Shown: piece after piece, positions 31,320 through 39,681 of the stretch
Numbering within the stretch: the stretch's first letter is position 1
Layout of the letters: each line of letters begins with the position of its first letter
Origin: Caballeronia temeraria
GTDB taxonomy: Bacteria; Pseudomonadota; Gammaproteobacteria; Burkholderiales; Burkholderiaceae
NCBI RefSeq assembly: GCF_001544795.2
Contig: NZ_FCOI02000001.1
Span: forward strand, 434,001 to 498,000
DNA: 64,000 nucleotides
Direction: 5' to 3'
The notes under the pieces: generated by a model
The model's database searches: none
The model's input: only the letters and a program-made list of their open reading frames with translations
Told to the model about the DNA's origin: nothing
Translations under genes and position numbers: made by a program

Positions 31320-32846
31320 TCAACTTGTCTTTTCGAGGTCGCCCGGTTTCCAGGTCTGATCGAAAAATGCTTTCTCGGGTGAGTAGAGCCGGAAGATCAC
31401 GAAATAGCCTTTTCCCGGCACTGTGCGAAGCCAGTTTTTCTCGTGGCCCGCGGGGGCGTTCGGGCCGAAGTAAAGATCGGTCGAGCCGTCGGCGTTCTGC
31501 ACCGGCTGGTCCATCTTGTTCAGCGACGGATGCGCCTGTCCGTTGTCGAGGCCGGATGCAGTCGTCGCGTCGTAGACCGTGGCCGACCAGAAGTTTTTCG
31601 CCGGGATATCGGGCGGTAAATGCAGCGTGTACGACTGCCCGCCGTCGAGGAAATGGCCGTCCTTGTCGCGGAACGTCACCGGATACTTCGCGCCGGCACC
31701 GACCAGATTCTTCACCATCCCGGGGCTCGCCGAATAGGCGCTCGTGAAATACCCGGAGCGCTGTTCGAGATTGGTGAACGTGTGGCTCGACTGGAAGGAA
31801 GTATCCTCGCCCGCGAACACGTTGACCCATTGCCGGTCGGGGTAATACTTGCCGCCCGGTTCCTGCGCGAGCATCTCTGTAATCACGACCTTGCTCATCT
31901 TGAAGCCCGCCTGCGCGGCACTGTCGAGCAGCGTGCGCATGTCCGGCGTAGGCGCAAACGGCCTGCCTTTCTCGATGCCGATGGTATGCAGAAAGCCTCG
32001 CATATCGAGGTCGGCGGGATCGACGTATTCGCTGTCGATGAACCGCGACATCATCTCGAAGTAGCGTATGTCGCGGGGAAAGAGCAGGTCGGCGGGTTGC
32101 TGGTTGGCATCGGGGAACTGCATGGGCTTGGCGCTCGCCTTCTGGCCCAGCGGATAGATCCGCGTCGCCGCGATCTGGGCATTCGGCTTCGCGAGATCCT
32201 TGGGGTCGCTAAAGAACGTGCGCCAGAAGAGGAACACGTTGTAGGTGCGTGAGCGATAGACGAAAGCACCCGGCGGCACACTGCCTTTCGGTGGTTCGCC
32301 TTTGTAATCGGGCGGCAGCAGCACATAGGTGCCCCCCTTGCCCTTGTCGGGACCGGCAAGGCCGACATCGCCGATCCATGTACGGCCATCGATCGTCGGA
32401 CCGACGAGCGGCCGCTGGAAGAAGTCGTCGAACATGCCTTGCACACCCTGCGGCGCCTCGACGACGAGCGGCCCGTCCTTATGCAGATCGAGATAGCCCA
32501 TCGCGTAGACGACGTCGGAATTGGGCGTCGTGACAAGGGTGGATGCCGTGATCCGCTCTTTCCACACGGGCAGCACGTTGTACCCGGCGCCGAATACCTT
32601 TTCGGAGCCTTCCTTCATGGCCCAGATGTTTATCGCAGGCAGTGCCCACAGATAGGCCTGCGTCGCGCGTTGGAAAATCAGTTCGTCGCGCAGACTGCGC
32701 GCTGTGTCGGCAGTCGGATAGTCCTTTTCAAACGGTGCGTCGACGAGCGCGCCATAACGTGAAGTCTGAGCCTGCGCTGCGCTCGACATGACGATTGCTG
32801 TAACCGCGACTGCGAGTCGAGGAATGGCCCCGTGTGCGAGCTTCAT
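31320..32846 (-). CDS. Exported DUF1254/DUF1214 protein (second paralogue)
   Basis: A 508-residue protein with a Sec signal peptide (basic start, AVAVTAIVMSSAAQAQ/T). DUF1254 features are AYLWALPAINIWAMKEG, TTPNSDVVYAMGYLDLHKDG and VEAPQGVQGMFDDFFQRP. The C-terminal DUF1214 region has FWSATVYDATTASGLDNG, LYFGPNAPAGHEKNW and YFVIFRLYSPEKAFFDQTWKPGD. The ATG at 32846 is preferred to the adjoining GTG at 32849; CAGGGAA lies just upstream. It is the promoter-proximal gene of the pair and not identical enough to its neighbour to be a recent copy. Role unknown. Confidence 0.9.
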   Translation of the reverse strand: MKLAHGAIPRLAVAVTAIVMSSAAQAQTSRYGALVDAPFEKDYPTADTARSLRDELIFQRATQAYLWALPAINIWAMKEGSEKVFGAGYNVLPVWKERITASTLVTTPNSDVVYAMGYLDLHKDGPLVVEAPQGVQGMFDDFFQRPLVGPTIDGRTWIGDVGLAGPDKGKGGTYVLLPPDYKGEPPKGSVPPGAFVYRSRTYNVFLFWRTFFSDPKDLAKPNAQIAATRIYPLGQKASAKPMQFPDANQQPADLLFPRDIRYFEMMSRFIDSEYVDPADLDMRGFLHTIGIEKGRPFAPTPDMRTLLDSAAQAGFKMSKVVITEMLAQEPGGKYYPDRQWVNVFAGEDTSFQSSHTFTNLEQRSGYFTSAYSASPGMVKNLVGAGAKYPVTFRDKDGHFLDGGQSYTLHLPPDIPAKNFWSATVYDATTASGLDNGQAHPSLNKMDQPVQNADGSTDLYFGPNAPAGHEKNWLRTVPGKGYFVIFRLYSPEKAFFDQTWKPGDLEKTS

Positions 32847-33084
32847 CACTGTTTCCCTGAAAGTTATTCATGGTCGAAACGCGATATGGCCTGGCCCGCC
32901 GGGACTAGGCAGACGGGCGCGGCAGAGCAAGCTTAAGCAAGGTTATGCAGCGGTGGCAATCTGATCACGCAGGATTTCGCTATACGATACATTCAGGCGC
33001 CTGCGCGCACGATTCGCTCAACAATACGAGGCAGTGTTTCAGAATGCGCCGTCGACGCTATGGCCCAGAGCCGTCACGCAAAAA

Positions 33085-33109
33085 AACGCCGGCTATCGAA
33101 GCCGGCGTT
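33085..33109 (-). terminator. Intrinsic terminator of prlC
   Basis: Read on the minus strand, AACGCCGGC/GCCGGCGTT (33101-33109 with 33085-33093) with a short loop is followed by a T-tract (the A-run at 33080-33086 on the plus strand), 25 bp past the prlC stop. Confidence 0.88.
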
Positions 33110-33133
33110 CTTATTTGCAGCAACCAGAAAATA

Positions 33134-35245
33134 TCAGTGCAGCGTCTGCTCCGACATTCCGTTATGCCTTAACAATGCATCGATATCCGGCTCGCGCCCA
33201 CGGAATGCCTTGAACGAATCCATCGCCGGACGGCTGCCGCCCACTTCCAGAATCTCGCGGCGATAACGCGTGCCCGTCGTCGCATCGAGCACCGAGCCGT
33301 TGCCGGCCTTCGCGGCTTCTTCGAACGCGGCGTAGGCATCGGCGGACAGGACTTCCGCCCACTTGTAGCTGTAGTAGCCCGCCGCATAGCCGCCCGCGAA
33401 GATATGGCTGAACGTGTTCGGCCAGCGCGAGAACGGCGCCTGCGGGATCACGTGGAACTTCTCGTTGATTGCGCGTGCGAGATCGTTCACGTTCTGCGTC
33501 GCGTTGGCCGGATCGTAGGACGTGTGCAGCACCATGTCGAACATCGAGAAGACAATCTGGCGCAGCGTGCCGAGACCGCTTTGGAAGTTCTTCGCGGCGA
33601 GCATCTTGTCGAAGAGTTCGCGCGGCAGCGGCGCGCCGGTTTCGACGTGCGCGGACATGTCGGTCAGCACGTCCCACTCCCAGCAGAAATTCTCCATGAA
33701 CTGCGACGGCAGCTCGACCGCATCCCACTCGACGCCGTTGATGCCCGACACACCCAGCTCGTCGATGCGCGTCAGCATGTGATGCAGGCCGTGCCCGAAC
33801 TCATGGAAGAGGGTGATGACTTCATCGTGCGTGAAGCACGCGGGCTTGCCGCCCACCGGCGCCGAGAAGTTGCAGGTGAGATACGCGACCGGCGTCTGCA
33901 CGCCGCCTTCGCCGCGCTTGTGACGCGAGCGGGCGTCGTCCATCCAAGCGCCGCCGCGCTTGCCTTCGCGCGCGTAGAGATCGAGATAGAACTGCGCGAC
34001 GAGCGTGCCGTCCTTGTTCTCGACGCGGAAGAAGCGCACATCCGGATTCCACACGGCGGCTTCGTCGCGGCGGATCGACACGTTGAAAAGCGTTTCGGTG
34101 ACCTTGAAAAGTCCCTTCAGCACGGCTTCCTGCGGGAAGTACTGCTTCACTTCGTTTTCCGAGAACGAATAGCGCTTCTGACGCAGCTTCTCCGCCGCAT
34201 ACGCGATATCCCAAGGCTGCAGTTCAGGCATGCCGAGCTCGGTCGCGGCGAACGCGCGCAGTTCCATCCAGTCGTTTTCGGCGTACGGGCGGGCGCGCTT
34301 CGCGAGGTCTTCGAGGAACGCGATGACCTGCGCAGGCGATTCGGCCATCTTCGGCGCGAGCGACACTTCCGCGAAGTTCTGATAGCCGAGCGTCTTCGCT
34401 TCTTCCTCGCGCAGCTTCAGATGCTCGACGACGTTCGCCGTGTTGTCCCATTCGGTCTTGCCGTCGCCGTAGGTCGCGCCGAGTTCGGACGCGCGCGTGA
34501 CATAGGCGCGATACATGGCCTCGCGCATCGGACGATGCTCGGCATACTGCAGCACCGGGAAATACGACGGGAAATGCAGCGTGAACTTCCAGCCGTCCTT
34601 GCCGTCGCGCTGCGCGGCTTCATGGGCTGCTTCGATCACGTCGTCGGGCAGGCCGGCGAGATCGCGCTTCTGCGTGACGATGTACGCGTAGGCGTTGGTC
34701 GAATCGAGCACGTGATCGGAAAACGCCTTCGACAGCGCCGCCTGTTCTTCCTGCAATTGCGCGAAACGCGGCTTGCGGTCTTCGGGCAGTTCGGCGCCCG
34801 AGAGACGGAAATCGCGCAGCGAGTTTTCGAGGATTTTCTTGCGTTCGGCCGACAAACCGGCGAATTCGGTGCCGGCGGCGATCGCCTTGTACTTCTCGTA
34901 GAGCGCGAGATTCTGACCGACGCTCGCGGAAAATTCGGTGACGCGCGGCAGGTTTTCGGCGTGTGCGGCACGCAGTTCGGGCGTATCGGCGACGGCGTTC
35001 AGATGGCCGATGACACCCCACGCGCGCGACAGTTTTTCCGATTCCAGCTCGACCGCCTCGACGACGTCTTTCCACGTCGCGGGCGTGTCCGGCGCGCTCG
35101 CGCGGTCGACGGCGGCTTTGGCGGCGGCGAGCAGCACGTCGAGCGCGGGCGTGACGTGCGCCGGCTGAATCTCGCCGAAGCGGGGGAGGTCGGAGAAATC
35201 GAGCAGCGGATTGGCCGCTGCCGGGGTGGACGTGGTATCGCTCAT
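33134..35245 (-). CDS. prlC: Oligopeptidase A (M3 metallopeptidase)
   Basis: A 703-residue cytosolic zinc oligopeptidase of family M3 that degrades short peptides such as cleaved signal peptides. The zinc motif HEFGH is in TLFHEFGHGLHHML, with the third ligand Glu in the following helix (VEWDAVELPSQFMENFCWE). The C-terminal family block FSHIFAGGYAAGYYSYKWAE is present. The start MSDTTSTPAAANPLLDF at 35245 has GGGAGA upstream. No signal peptide is present. Confidence 0.96.
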   Translation of the reverse strand: MSDTTSTPAAANPLLDFSDLPRFGEIQPAHVTPALDVLLAAAKAAVDRASAPDTPATWKDVVEAVELESEKLSRAWGVIGHLNAVADTPELRAAHAENLPRVTEFSASVGQNLALYEKYKAIAAGTEFAGLSAERKKILENSLRDFRLSGAELPEDRKPRFAQLQEEQAALSKAFSDHVLDSTNAYAYIVTQKRDLAGLPDDVIEAAHEAAQRDGKDGWKFTLHFPSYFPVLQYAEHRPMREAMYRAYVTRASELGATYGDGKTEWDNTANVVEHLKLREEEAKTLGYQNFAEVSLAPKMAESPAQVIAFLEDLAKRARPYAENDWMELRAFAATELGMPELQPWDIAYAAEKLRQKRYSFSENEVKQYFPQEAVLKGLFKVTETLFNVSIRRDEAAVWNPDVRFFRVENKDGTLVAQFYLDLYAREGKRGGAWMDDARSRHKRGEGGVQTPVAYLTCNFSAPVGGKPACFTHDEVITLFHEFGHGLHHMLTRIDELGVSGINGVEWDAVELPSQFMENFCWEWDVLTDMSAHVETGAPLPRELFDKMLAAKNFQSGLGTLRQIVFSMFDMVLHTSYDPANATQNVNDLARAINEKFHVIPQAPFSRWPNTFSHIFAGGYAAGYYSYKWAEVLSADAYAAFEEAAKAGNGSVLDATTGTRYRREILEVGGSRPAMDSFKAFRGREPDIDALLRHNGMSEQTLH

Positions 35246-35382
35246 GGCTCTCCCGTTCTGGTGTTGGGTGAAGCCGTGCGGGTGTCGCGCCCCGCGCCGG
35301 CTCGTTCTGGAGATTATTGGGGCGGGCGCGGCAAATTCCAATCGATTGTTTTTAAGGGGCCGATTAACGCACCCCGCGCCGA

Positions 35383-36237
35383 TTACGCCTGCGCCGCGCG
35401 CTCGGCCGCCTCGATCGTGTTGACGAGCAGCATCGTGATGGTCATCGGGCCGACGCCGCCCGGCACCGCCGTAATGTAGCCGGCCACTTCCTTCACGCCC
35501 GCGAAATCGACGTCGCCGCACAGCTTGCCTTCGTCATTGCGGTTCATGCCGACGTCGATGACCGTCGCGCCCGGCTTCACCATGTCGGCGGTGAGGATGT
35601 TGCGGCGGCCGACCGCGGCGACGATCACATCGGCGTCGCGCGTGTGCTTCGCGAGATCGCGCGTCTTGCTGTGGCAGATCGTGACGGTCGCGCCGGCTTC
35701 GAGCAGAAGCAACGCCATCGGCTTGCCGACGATGTTCGAGCGCCCGATCACCACCGCATTCGCGCCTTTCAGGTCGATGTCGTGCGCCTGGAACATCTTC
35801 ATCACGCCGTAGGGCGTGCACGGGCGAAAGAGCGGCTTGCCGGTCATGAGCGCGCCCGCATTGGCGACGTGAAAGCCGTCGACGTCCTTCTCCGGCGCGA
35901 TCGCCTCGATCACCTTGTGGCTGTCGATGTGCGCGGGCAGCGGCAGTTGCACGAGAATGCCGTGAATCGACGGATCGGCGTTCAGCTTCGCGATGTGCGC
36001 GAGCAGCGCGTTCTCGGCGAGCGACGCGGGGAAACGGTCCATCACCGAATGCAGGCCGTTGTCCTGGCACGCCTTCACCTTGTTGCGCACGTAGACCTCG
36101 CTCGCGGGATTGTCGCCGACGAGCACGACGGCGAGTCCCGGCTTGTGGCCACGGGCGGTGAGGGTGGCGGCGCGCTGGGCGACATCGGCGCGAAGGGTCT
36201 TGGAAAGGGCGTTGCCGTCGATGAGTTGGGCGGTCAT
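35383..36237 (-). CDS. folD: Bifunctional methylene-THF dehydrogenase / methenyl-THF cyclohydrolase
   Basis: A 284-residue enzyme interconverting 5,10-methylene-THF and 10-formyl-THF, at the centre of one-carbon metabolism. Signatures: the substrate loop [25 protein letters not shown] with the catalytic Tyr and Lys, [25 protein letters not shown], the NADP-binding [18 protein letters not shown], and the C-terminal [16 protein letters not shown]. It lies 137 bp downstream of the preceding DUF2950 gene's strand-mate region and upstream of prlC, all on the minus strand. Confidence 0.98.
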   Translation of the reverse strand: MTAQLIDGNALSKTLRADVAQRAATLTARGHKPGLAVVLVGDNPASEVYVRNKVKACQDNGLHSVMDRFPASLAENALLAHIAKLNADPSIHGILVQLPLPAHIDSHKVIEAIAPEKDVDGFHVANAGALMTGKPLFRPCTPYGVMKMFQAHDIDLKGANAVVIGRSNIVGKPMALLLLEAGATVTICHSKTRDLAKHTRDADVIVAAVGRRNILTADMVKPGATVIDVGMNRNDEGKLCGDVDFAGVKEVAGYITAVPGGVGPMTITMLLVNTIEAAERAAQA

Positions 36238-36390
36238 GGCGAATCGGATCGAGGATGGGCGAGGGCGCGCGAGGGCGTGAAGCCGACGCCGCGTCCGCCG
36301 CTCTGATCGGCGGCGGTGCGCGGCGCTCGCGCAGCGTGCTGGGCGCTTTTTTAGCCGATGCGCGGCAAATGCACCCTTGGGAAGGGCGAA

Positions 36391-36396
36391 ATTATA
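36391..36396 (-). promoter_or_regulatory. Candidate -10 element for folD
   Basis: A perfect TATAAT on the minus strand lies ~155 nt upstream of the folD start. No good -35 is visible at 16-18 nt, so support is partial. Confidence 0.4.
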
Positions 36397-36441
36397 CCGC
36401 CGGGCGCTATCGCACGTTTCGCCGCGCCATCCACGGGACGC

Positions 36442-37341
36442 TCAGGGCATCACCATTTTCCACGACGAGTCCGGATTGAACGACTTGATCGCCGCAGCCG
36501 CGCTCGCCGACGGGCCGAGATCCTTCTCGTAGATCTGCCCGTCCTGGTTGACCATGAAGCTCATCACGCCGGTCTGGCCGTAGCGCGCGGGCGTCGCGAT
36601 GAGGCCGAAGCCCTGCGTGAGCCGCCCGTCCTGGCGATAGTTCTTCGCGCCGCCCTCCGCGTGCGCGCCCTGCGACGTCAGGATGCGGTAGTGATAGCCG
36701 TAGTAGCCGTCCTTGTCGGTCGGCTTGTTCGGCATCGTCTCGGCGAGCGGGCCGAGCGGGCTGTCCGGCTCGCCCGGCTCCGTGCGCCAGTAGAGGCCGT
36801 CGTGCTTGCCGGGCGTGCTCACTAACCGGTCGGCGTAGTGGTTCTCGATCTTGTGAAAGTCGCCCTGAGCGGCGACATAGGCGAGCGCGACCTGCATCGC
36901 CGAACGTTCGTTGCGGCCAATGCGCCTCGTCAGCACTTCGTCGCGCGCGGCGTGCATGTCGAAGCGCCAGCCGTTCGCGACCTTGATGATCGGAATCGGC
37001 AACGTCCAGCCGTCGGTGCCCGCTTCGATACGCGCAGCCGGACGGCCATCGACCGGATGCGGATCCTCGACGATGCGATGCTGCTGCGCCCACGCGCCGA
37101 GGTACGCGTAAATGTCTTCCTGTCCGATGCTGCCTTCCGGCACATAACGGCCGTGGTCCTTGCCGAGCACCTTGGCGAGCGCGGTTTCGTCGTTGGTCGC
37201 GATGGCGTCGGTGAGCGCCTGCGCGGCCGCTTCGGCGGTCGGATACACGGCCTGCGCGTGCGCGAGCGATGCGCCGAGCACGAGCGTCGCGGCCGCGAAC
37301 ACACGCAGGACGAGCTTCTTCGATGAGGCGGATGTTTTCAT
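36442..37341 (-). CDS. Exported DUF2950 domain protein
   Basis: A 299-residue protein with a Sec signal (KTSASSKKLVLRVFAAATLVLGASLAHA/QA), so it is periplasmic or surface-exposed. The mature part is a single DUF2950 domain: YPTAEAAAQALTDAIATNDE, IGQEDIYAYLGAWAQQHRI, DGWTLPIPIIKVANGWRFD, and KDGYYGYHYRILTSQG. No function is established for this family. It lies 59 bp downstream of a DUF3300 gene on the same strand; the two domains are commonly neighbours, so they probably act together in the envelope. Confidence 0.92.
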   Translation of the reverse strand: MKTSASSKKLVLRVFAAATLVLGASLAHAQAVYPTAEAAAQALTDAIATNDETALAKVLGKDHGRYVPEGSIGQEDIYAYLGAWAQQHRIVEDPHPVDGRPAARIEAGTDGWTLPIPIIKVANGWRFDMHAARDEVLTRRIGRNERSAMQVALAYVAAQGDFHKIENHYADRLVSTPGKHDGLYWRTEPGEPDSPLGPLAETMPNKPTDKDGYYGYHYRILTSQGAHAEGGAKNYRQDGRLTQGFGLIATPARYGQTGVMSFMVNQDGQIYEKDLGPSASAAAAIKSFNPDSSWKMVMP

Positions 37342-37400
37342 GTCGGGCTCCTGAATCTGGCGTTCGCCGCATCGGCGGCGTCTGACGATGGATTCGATCA

Positions 37401-38816
37401 TCAACGGCGAAACCCTCCGCCGCCGCCGCCGCCCCGATGGAACCCGCCACCACCTCCGCCTCCGCCTCCGCCTCCACCGCCGTGGAATCCGCCGCCGCCA
37501 CCGCCGCCGCGTTGCACACCGCCTCCGCCCGCGCCCAGATTGCCGCCGCCGCCGCCCGCCTGACGCTGAACGCCGCCACCCCCCGCGCCGGGGCGTTCGT
37601 GCGACTGATTGGCGAACGACTGCCGGCTCGCCTGGCCGCGCTGCATGTCCTGCCGCGCGCCGTTGCCATCGCCCGCGCCGCGCAGGGCATTGTCGCGATT
37701 CACGTTCTGTGAGCGCTGATGCAGGTCGCTCGTGGTCCGCGCATTCGGGCCGCCGCCTTCGCGGATGCTCTGCGCGCGCTGGCTCGCCGATTGATTGAGA
37801 TTCTGGCCGGTGCGTTGTTGCAGCGTCTGCGCGGCCTGCGCGCGCGCATCCTCGCGGCCGCGGAACTGGTTGCCGTTCGCGCCGAGATTCGCGTTGTTCA
37901 GGTTCTGCCGGTTCGCGGCGACATTGGTCCGGTTGAACTGCGGATCGTTGCGGTTCCATCGCACGTTATTGCTGTTCGCATTGATGCGGTTGCTCGTGTT
38001 GATGTTGTTGTAGCGGTTCACGTTGACGTTGACATCGCCGTGACCCCAGTTGCAATTGCCCCACAGCGAATTCACGACCGCGACGCCCGTTGCGAACGCC
38101 ATTCCGGTCACGAAGGCCGATCCGATCGCATAGCCCGGCGGCGGCGGCACGTAGACCGGCGGATACGCCGGATAAGGCCACGTGCCGTACACGACCGTCG
38201 GGTTGTAAGTCGGCACGTAGACCACTTGCGGATTGGCCGGCTCGATCTGGATCACCGTGGTGCTGCTGGTCGTGCTGCCCGCCGGCGCCGGCGCGCTCGT
38301 GACCTTCTGCTGCTCGTTCGACTTGAGATTGCCCGCGGTTTGCGCCGCGCGCCGCAGACGCTGCACGGAGTCCATCACATCGCTCGGCTGCGCGATGAAG
38401 GCGTTGCCGAGCTGCGTCACCCAGTCGATCTTGGAGGCCATCGTCGCGAGCGCCTGCGGGAACGCGACGAGCGACTGCACGCTCGGGTCCCACGGCTGGG
38501 ATTGCACGGCTTTCACCGCGTCGTCGCCGCTGACGTTCGGATTCGCCTTCGACCACGCCGCCGCGTCGGTGATCTGCGACGGATACGTCGACGCCATCAG
38601 CACCTGCGCGAGCAGCGCATCCGGATAGAGCGCGACCGGCGCGGTCAGCGCATCGAGTTGCTGGTTCGTGAGTTTCTGGCCGGCTGGCGCGGCGTTCTGC
38701 GCTTGCACGTCGCCCGGATACAGGGCGACGAGCGGCATCGTGGCGAGCGTGGCGGCGACGGCGATCGCCCTGAGTGTGCCGATGCGCGAACCAATGACAC
38801 GAATTCGTTTCGACAT
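37401..38816 (-). CDS. Exported DUF3300 domain protein with Asn-rich and Gly-rich tail
   Basis: A 471-residue protein with a signal peptide (ends near DVQAQNAAPAG). DUF3300 covers about residues 48-250: LDALTAPVALYPDALLAQVL, MASTYPSQITDAAAWSKAN, LVAFPQALATMASKIDWVT, QVVYVPTYNPTVVYGTWPYP. The rest is low complexity: an Asn/Arg-rich middle (~270-410) followed by a terminal tract of almost only Gly with scattered Phe-His and Arg. The tail is probably disordered or matrix/wall-associated. Function unknown. It is the upstream partner of the DUF2950 gene. Confidence 0.92.
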   Translation of the reverse strand: MSKRIRVIGSRIGTLRAIAVAATLATMPLVALYPGDVQAQNAAPAGQKLTNQQLDALTAPVALYPDALLAQVLMASTYPSQITDAAAWSKANPNVSGDDAVKAVQSQPWDPSVQSLVAFPQALATMASKIDWVTQLGNAFIAQPSDVMDSVQRLRRAAQTAGNLKSNEQQKVTSAPAPAGSTTSSTTVIQIEPANPQVVYVPTYNPTVVYGTWPYPAYPPVYVPPPPGYAIGSAFVTGMAFATGVAVVNSLWGNCNWGHGDVNVNVNRYNNINTSNRINANSNNVRWNRNDPQFNRTNVAANRQNLNNANLGANGNQFRGREDARAQAAQTLQQRTGQNLNQSASQRAQSIREGGGPNARTTSDLHQRSQNVNRDNALRGAGDGNGARQDMQRGQASRQSFANQSHERPGAGGGGVQRQAGGGGGNLGAGGGGVQRGGGGGGGFHGGGGGGGGGGGGGFHRGGGGGGGFRR

Positions 38817-38988
38817 CGAATCCCCCGTGCAAGACGTTGCGAGACCGTTGCGCGTCGCCGGATGGATGCGAGGAAATCGGGTGTGATCCGGCGTGATTCA
38901 GCCAATATCACTTTTCAGTTCGGCAGACAACGAACTTCGGAGGGAAGGAGACGCGGGCGCGTTCGCCAGAGAGCGCGCCGGGAAAGGC

Positions 38989-39014
38989 GCGGCCGGCATG
39001 TCGATGCCGGCCGC
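38989..39014 (-). terminator. Hairpin after the FixJ-type regulator gene
   Basis: GCGGCCGGCAT (38989-38999) pairs with ATGCCGGCCGC (39004-39014) around a 4-nt loop. On the minus strand it is followed by a short CCTTTCCC tract, 32 bp past the stop codon. Confidence 0.55.
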
Positions 39015-39045
39015 GAAGGGGAGCGCCGCGGCTTACTGCTGCGGC

Positions 39046-39681
39046 TTACTGCTGCGGCTTGTTCGACAGCGCGAGACGCAGCAGATCGGCGACGGTGTTC
39101 ACGGAAAGCTTCTCCATGATGTTCGCGCGATGCGCTTCCACCGTCTTGATGCTGATGCCGAGATCGTCGGCGATCTGCTTGTTCAGGCGCCCCGCGATGA
39201 TGCGCTCGAGCACCTGATGCTCGCGCGCCGTCAGCTTGCCGAGACGCTCGGCGGCCGCGCGCTGCTGCTGCACGCTGGTGCTTTCGCTGCGCGCCTTTTC
39301 GAGCATGCGCTCGACGAGCTTGCGCAGTTCGGCTTCGTCGAACGGCTTCTCGATGAAGTCCATCGCGCCTTTCTTCATCGTCGAGACGGCCATCGGCACG
39401 TCGCCGTGGCCCGTCACGAAGATGATCGGCAGCAGCGAGTTCTCGGCGATGAGCTTCTCCTGCAGCTCGAGCCCCGTCATGCCGGCCATGCGCACGTCGA
39501 GGATCAGGCAGGAGATCGCGCCGGAATGGGAAATCGGCAGATAGACGTCGAGGAACGATTCCGCGCTGGAGAAACACTGAACGCGATAGCCGTTTGCTTC
39601 GAGCAGCCAGCGCAAGGAATCACGCACGGCTTCATCATCGTCGACGACGAAGACGGTTTCCTGAGTGGTGACTGTGCTCAT
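39046..39681 (-). CDS. FixJ/NarL-type response regulator
   Basis: A 211-residue two-domain regulator. The receiver domain has the acidic pocket VDDDEAVRDSLRWLLEANGY and phospho-acceptor Asp62 (LILDVRMAGMTGLELQ), with the conserved Thr/Lys in FVTGHGD and EKPFDE. The LuxR-type helix-turn-helix is LTAREHQVLERIIAGRLNKQ and SIKTVEAHRANIMEKL. Its start overlaps the stop of the kinase gene in an ATGA arrangement, so the two are a coupled pair. The regulon is unknown; this FixJ/TtrR/TodT-like architecture is used for oxygen, redox and aromatic sensing among others. Confidence 0.95.
   Translation of the reverse strand: MSTVTTQETVFVVDDDEAVRDSLRWLLEANGYRVQCFSSAESFLDVYLPISHSGAISCLILDVRMAGMTGLELQEKLIAENSLLPIIFVTGHGDVPMAVSTMKKGAMDFIEKPFDEAELRKLVERMLEKARSESTSVQQQRAAAERLGKLTAREHQVLERIIAGRLNKQIADDLGISIKTVEAHRANIMEKLSVNTVADLLRLALSNKPQQ

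Noticed and set aside
37410..37560. Gly/Pro-rich GGC repeats considered as a CRISPR-like or structural DNA repeat
   Set aside because: The repeats are in frame and encode the Gly tail of the DUF3300 protein, with no regular spacers.
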